Source: Bacteroidales bacterium UBA4866
GTDB taxonomy: Bacteria; Bacteroidota; Bacteroidia; Bacteroidales; P3
Length of the DNA stretch: 9,366 nt
NCBI GenBank assembly: GCA_002399565.1
Contig: DHDW01000054.1
Span: forward strand, 2,880 to 12,245
Direction: 5' to 3'
The notes beneath the pieces are model-generated. The model made no database searches and had not been told where the DNA came from. It saw only the letters and a list, made by a program, of their open reading frames with translations. The translations under genes were made by a program, and so were the position numbers. Shown one piece after another: positions 1 through 6,130 of this stretch; positions within the stretch are counted from its first letter, which is position 1, and each line of letters opens with the position of its first letter.

Positions 1-1944
1 TTTTTACTTTGTAATGAAGATTTACTCCCTTCTGTTTTAAATGCTTTACCTCCAAAAATTGGAAATGAAACAACTAAAGTAAACATAACAATGGGATATA
101 AATTCCAATTAACTTCATTGTTTACTTTAATTGATAGCTATTTAAACTATCAAAATTCTTTATCAAAGCATTCATCTCCTAAACTAAAAAACCTTCTTCC
201 TTTTGTTGAGCACAACTATTTTAAAGGAGAGTATTCCATTGCTACAAAAGAATTAATCAATAATAATGCAATATATTTAAGTGATAGTGAAATAAATTCT
301 TTTAATGATATTTCTTCACTTCTTAATTTAAAATCAAAACCTTTAGAGCTGATTTCAGCATTAAAGGATATTACAAAAATTGTTGCTGATAAGAATACTA
401 ATGAAGAAATTGCAAGTTCTCATCAAGCAGTTGAAGAAGTTTTGGCTGAGTCTTTGTATAGATTTTCTAATGTATTGAATAATCTTGAAGACTTATTTAA
501 GGAAGAAAAGATTGACTTAAAAGGAAGTTTGCTTTATAATACAATTAGAAGTGCACTAAATAGTATAATTGTTCCTTTTGAAGGTGACCCAATTAATGGT
601 ATTCAAATAATGGGACTTTTGGAAAGTAGGAGCTTGGACTTTAAGCATATTCTTTTCCTGTCTGCAAATGATGATTTCTTGCCTAATATTAGTATTGATT
701 CTTCATTTATCCCTTTTACAATAAGAAAAGCATATAACTTAACAACAATTGAAAGGAAAATTGCAGTATTCGCTTACTATTTCTATAGACTTTTACAGCA
801 TAGTGAGTCAATTCATTTTCTTTATAATTCAACTTCAAGCGACACAAAGCCAAAGGAAATGTCTCGTTTTATTCAACAATTAAGAATAGAAACAGATAAG
901 AAGTTTGATTATACATCCATTTCTTGTGGAATAAATTCTCCAAAAGAGAAAATACTTTCTTTTAATAGAGAACAACAGCATGTAGATAAGATATTAAAGA
1001 AATCCGAATCAAAATTCCTCTCACCAACCTATATTAATGACTATTTGAATTGTCAGCTCAAATTCTTCTTTAAACAAATTATTGGATTAACTATCTCGCA
1101 AGAGTTTGACGAAGAAATGCAGGATAATGTTTTTGGAACAATATTTCATGCTTGTGCAACACAGTTCTATAATGAGATAAAAGAAAAAACCAATACAAAA
1201 GAAATAACTAAAAAGGATATAGAATTTCATTCAAAGAATATAAAAAGGATTGTTGATGAGAACTTTGAAATAGAATATTTGAAGATTAAACAAAGAAAAA
1301 GTCCAAAGATTGAATACAACCAAATTCAAAATATTAAAAAAGAAATTCTAATAAAATATCTCCGTAAACTAATTGAGATTGATAAGAATTATGCTCCATT
1401 TAATATTATTGCAATGGAGGAAGGTTTTGATAAAACATTGGAAATTGATGGAAAGGAAATTAAACTTGGAGGATATATTGATAGGATTGATTTAAAGTTT
1501 AATGCAGATGGTGATGCCATTGTTAGAGTTCTGGATTATAAAACTAATAACTATGCAAAGAAAGAAGTACGTTTGGATCAAATTTTCTTTAATGATGAGA
1601 CTAAAAAACGAAATGACTATTTCTTTCAAGCTTTTTTCTATTCATGGTTAATTACTAATAACCAAAAATTGCAAGAGCTAATTCCTAAAATAAATTCTTA
1701 TAAAATTAAACCTGAAATTCTTTATATAAAAACATCAACGATAGAAAATCAAATTAGTGATATTTATCTTTTAAATGACGATAAAGGGAGAAGACTTGTT
1801 GATGATTTTGATGAAATATACCAATACTTTGAAGATAATTTAATTTCTTGTTTAAAGGATATTCTTTTATTGGATAATAGTTCCACTTACAGTCAGAATA
1901 AAAATGATTGTGAATATTGTGATTTCCATTCAATTTGCTATTAG
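1..1944 (+). CDS. addB: AddB-type PD-(D/E)XK nuclease / inactivated helicase subunit, 3' part (5' end outside window)
   Basis: The frame is open from base 1, and the residues before the ATG at base 91 still resemble the family (NEDLLPSVL, then VNITMGY), so that ATG is internal and about 647 codons of a longer gene are visible. Bases 598-684 encode a helicase-like segment (ESRSLDF, then FLSANDDFLP). The C-terminal nuclease domain begins with SPTYINDYLNC (from base 1021). Its acidic and lysine residues follow: Asp at 1480-1482 in GYIDRID, and Asp 1534-1536 with Lys 1540-1542 in LDYKT. Cysteines at 1051-1053, 1909-1911, 1918-1920 and 1936-1938 give one distant Cys plus C-x2-C-x5-C, the 4Fe-4S arrangement known for AddB. 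In that family AddB works with AddA to resect double-strand breaks for RecA-dependent repair. No AddA-like helicase follows, so a partner would have to lie upstream or elsewhere. The nuclease looks active; the symbol is less sure because related Bacteroidota proteins are often named only by domain. Confidence 0.88.
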   Translation, partial: FLLCNEDLLPSVLNALPPKIGNETTKVNITMGYKFQLTSLFTLIDSYLNYQNSLSKHSSPKLKNLLPFVEHNYFKGEYSIATKELINNNAIYLSDSEINSFNDISSLLNLKSKPLELISALKDITKIVADKNTNEEIASSHQAVEEVLAESLYRFSNVLNNLEDLFKEEKIDLKGSLLYNTIRSALNSIIVPFEGDPINGIQIMGLLESRSLDFKHILFLSANDDFLPNISIDSSFIPFTIRKAYNLTTIERKIAVFAYYFYRLLQHSESIHFLYNSTSSDTKPKEMSRFIQQLRIETDKKFDYTSISCGINSPKEKILSFNREQQHVDKILKKSESKFLSPTYINDYLNCQLKFFFKQIIGLTISQEFDEEMQDNVFGTIFHACATQFYNEIKEKTNTKEITKKDIEFHSKNIKRIVDENFEIEYLKIKQRKSPKIEYNQIQNIKKEILIKYLRKLIEIDKNYAPFNIIAMEEGFDKTLEIDGKEIKLGGYIDRIDLKFNADGDAIVRVLDYKTNNYAKKEVRLDQIFFNDETKKRNDYFFQAFFYSWLITNNQKLQELIPKINSYKIKPEILYIKTSTIENQISDIYLLNDDKGRRLVDDFDEIYQYFEDNLISCLKDILLLDNSSTYSQNKNDCEYCDFHSICY

Positions 1945-1976
1945 AAATAGAACTAAATAAAATCTCTTTTCTTACT

Positions 1977-1993
1977 TTGGCACGCTATTTGTT
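1977..1993 (+). promoter_or_regulatory. Sigma-54 (RpoN)-type -24/-12 promoter
   Basis: The sequence is TTGGCACG-CTAT-TTGTT. Against the sigma-54 consensus TTGGCACG-N4-TTGCW it matches throughout except for T in place of the C of the -12 GC pair. The -24 GG (1979-1980) and the -12 G (1991) have the canonical 12-base offset. Transcription would start near base 2003, leaving a leader of about 28 bases before the ATG at 2031. A GC-rich octamer like TTGGCACG stands out in such A+T-rich DNA. No housekeeping TAnnTTTG element with correct internal spacing is seen in this gap. The enhancer-binding activator that sigma-54 needs is not encoded in the window. Confidence 0.6.
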
Positions 1994-2014
1994 TCTCTAA
2001 AAGTAGAAACAAAT
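1987..2014. repeat. Perfect 10-bp inverted repeat over the promoter and leader
   Basis: ATTTGTTTCT (1987-1996) and AGAAACAAAT (2005-2014) are exact reverse complements separated by 8 bases. The left arm overlaps the -12 part of the sigma-54-like promoter and the centre lies at the predicted start site. It could be an operator for a dimeric repressor, a hairpin at the 5' end of the transcript, or a factor-dependent stop for the upstream nuclease gene. No run of T follows the repeat on either strand, so an ordinary intrinsic terminator is unlikely. Confidence 0.6.
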
Positions 2015-2030
2015 TAAAAAATTAAATATC

Positions 2031-3308
2031 ATGAAAGCTCAATCAAAAAATCTCGGAAAATTTGTAGGAATGATAGCTATAGTTGTTGCATTTCTTACAG
2101 TAAGCTTCAATGCAGATGCTTCTTATTATGGATATAATAGAAATAAAGCAAGAAAAACAATTAACAAAACTGCATATATAATTGAAGAAGCTTATTCTAT
2201 TGCCGATTATTATGGATATTGGACAGGAAGTAATCTTTCTCGTGCAGTTTATTATAATGATTACGCAGAACACCAATACAATCGCAGAAACTTTCGTAGA
2301 GCAATTCATTACTCTCTAAAAGCAAGAGATTATGCTTTAAGAGTAATTGATGGTTGCGATGACTACTGGGATTATTTCTACTATAATAACTATGGATGGA
2401 GTCGCTACTATGGTTATAACCCATATTATTCTGGAAATCCTGGATACCACTATGGAAACTACAATAACTATTACAATACTTACTATAATACACATCATAA
2501 CAATCATGGCAACAACTCAAACTACAACTCCAACAGACCAAATACCTATAACGATGCAAGTGGAAGAAACGGAAGAACAGGAGCATTTGATCCAAACAAA
2601 CCTAATAATGATAATGGAGGAAATAGATATGGACATTTAAATAGTGGAGGAAACTTTAAGAATATAAATACTGAATCTTATTTCGACAATGAAGAATTGA
2701 GTCTCTTGAAAGAACTTCCTGCAGAAACTTCAATGGAAGAAACCTTCAAAAAAGATAATAAGGGAGTTACATTCAATGATAATAGCTTAAGAAGTAATAG
2801 TAAACTAATAAATTCTAACCGCACAAGAGCACAAGAATTTAAACAAAGCACTCCTGAAGCATCAAGAACACAAATCAAATTGCAAGAGCCAAAGCGTATA
2901 AATGAGGTTAATAGAACAAAAGAGGTGAATAAGGGAAATGTAATAGATAACTCTAAAAATGAAAATAGAGTAAGAGAAAACAATACTCCTGTAATGGAAA
3001 CTAGAAAATATGAAAACACTAACCAAACACCGAACAGAAGAATTGAAAGTAGGGAGAATAAAGATAAAGATTCAAAAACATTTACTCCAGAAAGAAACGT
3101 TCAACAAGAAAGAAAAACTATAGAAAGAAAGACTCAAGAAAATAATAACTCCAAAAGAACAATTAACAATAATAAATCTAATCCTCAACCTCGCAGTAGC
3201 TCAGTTAGAGAATCAACTCCAAGCAAAAAATCTTCTGAATCAAACAAAACATCATCAAGTTCTAAAACTTCAAGTTCAAGAGAAAAGAAGATTGAAAGGA
3301 AAAGATAA
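2031..3308 (+). CDS. Secreted Tyr/Asn-rich protein of unknown function with basic low-complexity C-terminus
   Basis: I cannot assign a function. The 425-aa product begins with a signal peptide (basic start, hydrophobic core at about 11-25, likely cleavage after ADA at 28-30), so it should be exported. Residues about 36-107 look helical and contain NFRRAIHYSLKARDYAL, a pattern I associate with exported Bacteroidota proteins of unknown role. Residues 109-175 are dominated by Tyr, Asn, Gly and His (for example YYNTHHNNHGNN). An acidic patch with EELSLLKELPAE lies near 221-232. From about 250 to the end the chain is low-complexity and rich in Lys, Arg, Asn, Glu, Ser and Thr, finishing KKIERKR, and is probably disordered. 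There is one cysteine (109), no lipobox, and no obvious type IX sorting domain. The start follows the sigma-54-like promoter closely and a hairpin terminator follows the stop, so it is probably transcribed alone. A surface or cell-wall-associated role is only a guess. Confidence 0.82.
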   Translation: MKAQSKNLGKFVGMIAIVVAFLTVSFNADASYYGYNRNKARKTINKTAYIIEEAYSIADYYGYWTGSNLSRAVYYNDYAEHQYNRRNFRRAIHYSLKARDYALRVIDGCDDYWDYFYYNNYGWSRYYGYNPYYSGNPGYHYGNYNNYYNTYYNTHHNNHGNNSNYNSNRPNTYNDASGRNGRTGAFDPNKPNNDNGGNRYGHLNSGGNFKNINTESYFDNEELSLLKELPAETSMEETFKKDNKGVTFNDNSLRSNSKLINSNRTRAQEFKQSTPEASRTQIKLQEPKRINEVNRTKEVNKGNVIDNSKNENRVRENNTPVMETRKYENTNQTPNRRIESRENKDKDSKTFTPERNVQQERKTIERKTQENNNSKRTINNNKSNPQPRSSSVRESTPSKKSSESNKTSSSSKTSSSREKKIERKR

Positions 3309-3334
3309 TTTTAAAAGATTAAATAGTAATTAGA

Positions 3335-3363
3335 GGGTAGAAGTTTAACTTTTACCCTTTTTT
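3335..3363 (+). terminator. Intrinsic terminator of the Tyr/Asn-rich protein gene
   Basis: GGGTAGAAGT (3335-3344) pairs with ACTTTTACCC (3348-3357) over 10 bp with one G-U wobble and a 3-base loop. Six T and further T-rich sequence follow, the form of a rho-independent terminator on the plus strand. The stop codon of the converging minus-strand gene (3352-3354) lies inside the right arm. On the minus strand only a weak T-rich stretch follows, so termination in that direction is less certain. Confidence 0.8.
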
Positions 3364-3843
3364 GTTTTCTTTTTTTTGAAAGACAAATTTCTTATTTAGA
3401 TAGAAAACTAAAAGAGAGTTAGGGAGGATTACTATTGCTTGACCAATTGCATCGGAAAGTTTATCTTGATTGATTGGGAGAGAAAGAATAAATTGAAGAC
3501 TTTCTGATGAAAGGATCCATTCATAAAGACCTGAATGTCCTAAAAGATAAAGCTCCAAAACATTAACTAAATAAACAAATCCATAAACTACAAAGAAATG
3601 GAAAAGAAGTTTATTGCTTTTGTTTTCAAATACAATATAGCCAGTAGTTTTATAATTAAAAAGTACTCCAATAATTTGGGAGAATAGCAAAGATAGAGAG
3701 TAATGCAACCCAATCCAAATAAAGAAAAGGAACAAAAAATAACCAACAGCAGTATTGAGTGCACCTACAAAAAGAAATCTAATAAGTTTATTTTCTATCT
3801 TCCAGATTAGAGTTATTGGGAAATGTAAAATTTTCTGAAGCAT
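3352..3843 (-). CDS. GtrA-family small multispanning membrane protein
   Basis: This 163-aa inner-membrane protein has about four hydrophobic segments (roughly residues 22-42, 48-68, 80-101 and 133-150). Family signatures are RFLFVGALNTAVGY at 22-35, NYKTTGYIVF at 63-72 just after the second segment, and the C-terminal PNSLLVFYLNKKFVF, which matches the usual Asn-containing last helix followed by an aromatic basic end. GtrA proteins are thought to help move polyprenyl-linked sugars across the membrane for cell-surface glycan decoration; here that role is inferred from family only, since no glycosyltransferase is adjacent. The loop between segments three and four (about 102-132) is fairly long. 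The ATG at 3843-3841 lies about a dozen bases after the predicted start of a TAnnTTTG promoter. The gene stands alone, divergent from surE and convergent with the secreted protein gene. Confidence 0.85.
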   Translation of the reverse strand: MLQKILHFPITLIWKIENKLIRFLFVGALNTAVGYFLFLFFIWIGLHYSLSLLFSQIIGVLFNYKTTGYIVFENKSNKLLFHFFVVYGFVYLVNVLELYLLGHSGLYEWILSSESLQFILSLPINQDKLSDAIGQAIVILPNSLLVFYLNKKFVFQKKENKKG

Positions 3844-3860
3844 ATTTTTAATTTAAAAGG

Positions 3861-3868
3861 CAAAAGTA
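3861..3868 (-). promoter_or_regulatory. Bacteroidota -7 element for the GtrA-family gene
   Basis: Read on the minus strand the bases are TACTTTTG, an exact match to TAnnTTTG, the -7 element of the Bacteroidota housekeeping sigma factor. It lies 18 bases before the minus-strand ATG, giving a very short leader. A convincing -33 TTTG is not visible at the expected distance, so the call rests on the -7 box and its position. Confidence 0.5.
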
Positions 3869-3881
3869 ATATTTTTATACT

Positions 3882-3889
3882 TATCTTTG
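3882..3889 (+). promoter_or_regulatory. Bacteroidota -7 element for the surE operon
   Basis: TATCTTTG matches TAnnTTTG exactly. Transcription would start near base 3896, about 39 bases before the surE ATG. No good -33 TTG is seen upstream. The element lies back to back with the minus-strand -7 box 13 bases away, so the two divergent promoters would share DNA and might compete for polymerase. Confidence 0.5.
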
Positions 3890-3934
3890 TAAATTATTTT
3901 TGAAATATTTTAACTCTGAATTAACTATATATTT

Positions 3935-4693
3935 ATGAAAAGACCATTGATATTTATTACAAATGATGATAGTTATTGGGCTAAGGGGATTCAACTTTTG
4001 ATTAAACTTATGAGTAATATAGGTGATGTTGTGGTTGTTGCACCGCTAACTCAACAAAGTGGGAAAAGCCATGCCATAACAACAATTAGACCCTTGCGAT
4101 TAAAGAAAATGGAAGAAAGAGAAGGCTTTATTGGTTACACTTGTAATGGGACTCCTGTTGATAGCGTGAAGATGGCATTTAGTGTAGTTTTTAAAGATAG
4201 AAAACCCGATTTGGTTGTTGCTGGAATCAATCATGGTTCTAACGCTTCAATAAACACAATTTATAGTGGAACTATGGCTGCTGTTTTTGAAGGATGTGCT
4301 GAAGGTATTCCAAGTATTGGATTTTCTGTAGACAATCATGATGTTGAGGCAGATTTCTCTCATTGCAGTTCTTTTATAGAAAAGATAACTAATGATGTTT
4401 TGGAAAAAGGTTTAGATAAGAATATATGTTTGAATGTAAACTTTCCAGAAGATGAAATTAAAGGAATTAAGGTTTGTCATCAAGCAAAAGCTTATTGGAA
4501 TGAAAGTTTTTTGGAAAGAAAAGACCCAATGGGATTTTCTTATTATTGGTTAACTGGACAATATAATTGTTTGGATGAAAACAATAGGGCAGACCATTTG
4601 GCTATGAAAGATAGATATTGTGCCATTACTCCAATGCAAGTTGATTTAACAGCATATAAAGTTATTGAAGATTATAAAATCCGTTTTGAATAA
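3935..4693 (+). CDS. surE: 5'/3'-nucleotidase SurE
   Basis: SurE is a metal-dependent cytosolic phosphatase that removes phosphate from nucleoside monophosphates, and in some species from short polyphosphate. The 252-aa length is normal for the family. The N-terminal ITNDDSYWAKGI carries the metal-binding pair Asp11-Asp12. VVVAPLTQQSGKS supplies Ser42, and VAGINHGSN supplies Asn99; these correspond to the four known metal ligands. The conserved YSGTMAAVFEG block follows at 110-120. One oddity is Ser13 where the family usually has Gly (NDDG); the ligands themselves are intact, so the protein is probably active. The ATG is the only start that includes the first beta strand. It is the first gene of the proposed six-gene operon, and its stop overlaps the next start by one base (TAATG). 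Confidence 0.95.
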   Translation: MKRPLIFITNDDSYWAKGIQLLIKLMSNIGDVVVVAPLTQQSGKSHAITTIRPLRLKKMEEREGFIGYTCNGTPVDSVKMAFSVVFKDRKPDLVVAGINHGSNASINTIYSGTMAAVFEGCAEGIPSIGFSVDNHDVEADFSHCSSFIEKITNDVLEKGLDKNICLNVNFPEDEIKGIKVCHQAKAYWNESFLERKDPMGFSYYWLTGQYNCLDENNRADHLAMKDRYCAITPMQVDLTAYKVIEDYKIRFE

Positions 4694-4989
4694 TGATTGA
4701 CAAATTTAGAAAGGATAATTTTTTATTTGGATTCACTGTTGGGTTAGCTTCAACAATTGCTTCAGCAATTGTTTTATTGACAGGTTTATTCCTTTTCTCA
4801 ATGACTTTTAATGATAACCCCAAGTTGTTTTTGTTCTCTTTTATAGCTCCAATTTTCTTAATGCGTTGGTATTTCAAGATAGAGAACATAAAATCAGCAA
4901 GAGGAGTTTTGATAGTTATTATTTTGGGATTGGTTTCTTTGTTTACTTATTTGTATAGTATAGGTTTGTTAACAACCACAAAACTATAA
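4693..4989 (+). CDS. Small three-helix membrane protein of unknown function between surE and lpxB
   Basis: I do not recognise a named family. The 98-aa product is very hydrophobic, with likely membrane helices at about 10-37, 44-60 and 70-92, a positively charged start (DKFRKD) and a basic loop before the third helix (IKSARG), which suggests a cytoplasmic N-terminus. It has no cysteine and no obvious catalytic motif. Its ATG overlaps the surE stop by one base (TAATG), a layout typical of translational coupling, and lpxB begins 7 bases after its stop. This tight setting makes it a real gene despite its size. Placement beside lpxB allows an inferred role at the inner membrane in envelope or lipid work, but nothing in the sequence proves it. 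Confidence 0.8.
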   Translation: MIDKFRKDNFLFGFTVGLASTIASAIVLLTGLFLFSMTFNDNPKLFLFSFIAPIFLMRWYFKIENIKSARGVLIVIILGLVSLFTYLYSIGLLTTTKL

Positions 4990-4996
4990 GGAAGAT

Positions 4997-6115
4997 ATGA
5001 AATATTATATTATTGCTGGTGAAGTTTCAGGAGATTTGCATGCTTCTTACTTAATGAAAGAAATCAAGTTTTGGGATGAAGCAGCAGAGTTTAGAGCTTG
5101 GGGAGGTGATAGAATGCAAAAAGAGGGTGCAACTATAGTAAAACATATAAAGGATATGAACTTTATGGGTTTTGTTGAAGTGTTAGCAAACCTAAAAGCC
5201 ATTCTAAATAACCTAAGAGAATGTAAAAAAGATATTATGGCCTATAATCCTGATTGTGTAATCTTTGTTGATTATCCTGGATTCAATCTTCGTATTGCTT
5301 CTTTTTGTCATCTGAAGGGATTTAAAACCTTTTACTATATCTCTCCTAAGGTTTGGGCATGGAAAAAGGGAAGAATTTCTATAATGAAGAAGGTTTTAAC
5401 TAAGCTTTTTGTGATTTTCCCATTTGAAAAAGAGTTTTTCCAAAAATATAATTTTGATGTAGAATATTATGGCAACCCTCTTTTAGACGAAATTCAAGAT
5501 TATAGAAAAACTCAAGACAAGGAAATATTCCTAAAAGAAAACTCATTGGGAGATAAACCTATTGTGGCACTTCTGCCTGGTAGTAGAGTCCAGGAAATAA
5601 AGAATATACTTTCTATTCAGATGAGTTTGGTTGAGAAATTTCCTGATTTTGATTTTGTAATTGCAGGTCTTGACACCTATAATGAAGCTTTCTACAGAAA
5701 ATATATGCATGATACTGATGCAAAGATTGTATTTAACAAAATCTATTCCCTTTTAAATGTTTCCTATTGTGCCGTTGTATGCTCAGGGACTGCAACCTTA
5801 GAAACAGCTTTGTTTAATGTGCCTGAAGTTGTTTGCTATAAGGCAAATCCAATTTCTTTTGCAATAGGTAAGATGTTGGTTAATTTGAAATTCATTTCGC
5901 TTGTAAACATAATTTTAAATAGAAAGGTTGTTGTGGAGCTATTACAAAAAGATTGGAATGAGCAAAGCTTGGAAAAGGAATTTAGAAAGATTGCTTACGA
6001 CAAAAGATACAGAACAGAAATGGAAATGAATTATTCTAATCTACAAACAATATTGGGTTCAGCTGGAGCAAGTAAGAAGATTGCTAAAAGGATGTATGAA
6101 ATTATTAGTAAGTAG
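4997..6115 (+). CDS. lpxB: Lipid-A-disaccharide synthase LpxB
   Basis: LpxB is a GT19 glycosyltransferase at the cytosolic face of the inner membrane. It joins UDP-2,3-diacylglucosamine to lipid X (2,3-diacylglucosamine 1-phosphate), making the tetra-acylated disaccharide 1-phosphate precursor of lipid A and releasing UDP. The 372-aa length fits the family. Signatures in order are AGEVSGDLHA (7-16), AWGGDRM (34-40), NFMGFVEVL (55-63), VDYPGFNLRIA (91-101, Asp92 matching the conserved catalytic-region Asp), YYISPKVWAWKKGRI (113-127), YYGNPL (157-162), LLPGSRVQEI (192-201) and SGTATLETAL (263-272) with VCYKANPISF after it. All look intact. An AAGGAAG at 4988-4994 sits only two bases before the ATG, close for a ribosome binding site. 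It lies 7 bases after the small membrane protein gene and 15 bases before the SpoIID-like gene. Confidence 0.97.
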   Translation: MKYYIIAGEVSGDLHASYLMKEIKFWDEAAEFRAWGGDRMQKEGATIVKHIKDMNFMGFVEVLANLKAILNNLRECKKDIMAYNPDCVIFVDYPGFNLRIASFCHLKGFKTFYYISPKVWAWKKGRISIMKKVLTKLFVIFPFEKEFFQKYNFDVEYYGNPLLDEIQDYRKTQDKEIFLKENSLGDKPIVALLPGSRVQEIKNILSIQMSLVEKFPDFDFVIAGLDTYNEAFYRKYMHDTDAKIVFNKIYSLLNVSYCAVVCSGTATLETALFNVPEVVCYKANPISFAIGKMLVNLKFISLVNIILNRKVVVELLQKDWNEQSLEKEFRKIAYDKRYRTEMEMNYSNLQTILGSAGASKKIAKRMYEIISK

Positions 6116-6130
6116 GAGAGAGAAGGAAAA

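Noticed and set aside
91..1944. Taking the ATG at base 91 as the start of the nuclease gene
   Set aside because: The frame is open back to base 1 and the upstream residues still look like the family, so the ATG is internal and the gene is cut by the window edge.
1..1944. A defence island implied by the PD-(D/E)XK nuclease
   Set aside because: The AddB-type Fe-S cysteine pattern points to recombination repair, and no restriction, CRISPR, toxin or phage gene is nearby.
1973..1980. TACTTTGG as a housekeeping TAnnTTTG -7 element
   Set aside because: Only one of the two positions needed between TA and TTTG is present, while the sigma-54 reading of overlapping bases fits in sequence and spacing.
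2043..3019. Open frames on the minus strand and in the +1 frame inside the Tyr/Asn-rich gene
   Set aside because: Their products are odd runs of Cys, Ser, His, Ile or Thr produced by biased codons of the real gene, without start signals or recognisable domains.
4662..4889. Minus-strand open frame opposite the surE end and the small membrane protein
   Set aside because: It lies antisense to well-supported coding sequence and shows no motif or promoter.
5565..5570. TGGCAC as a second sigma-54 -24 element
   Set aside because: It lies inside lpxB, at the codons before the PGSR motif, and no TTGC follows at the right distance.
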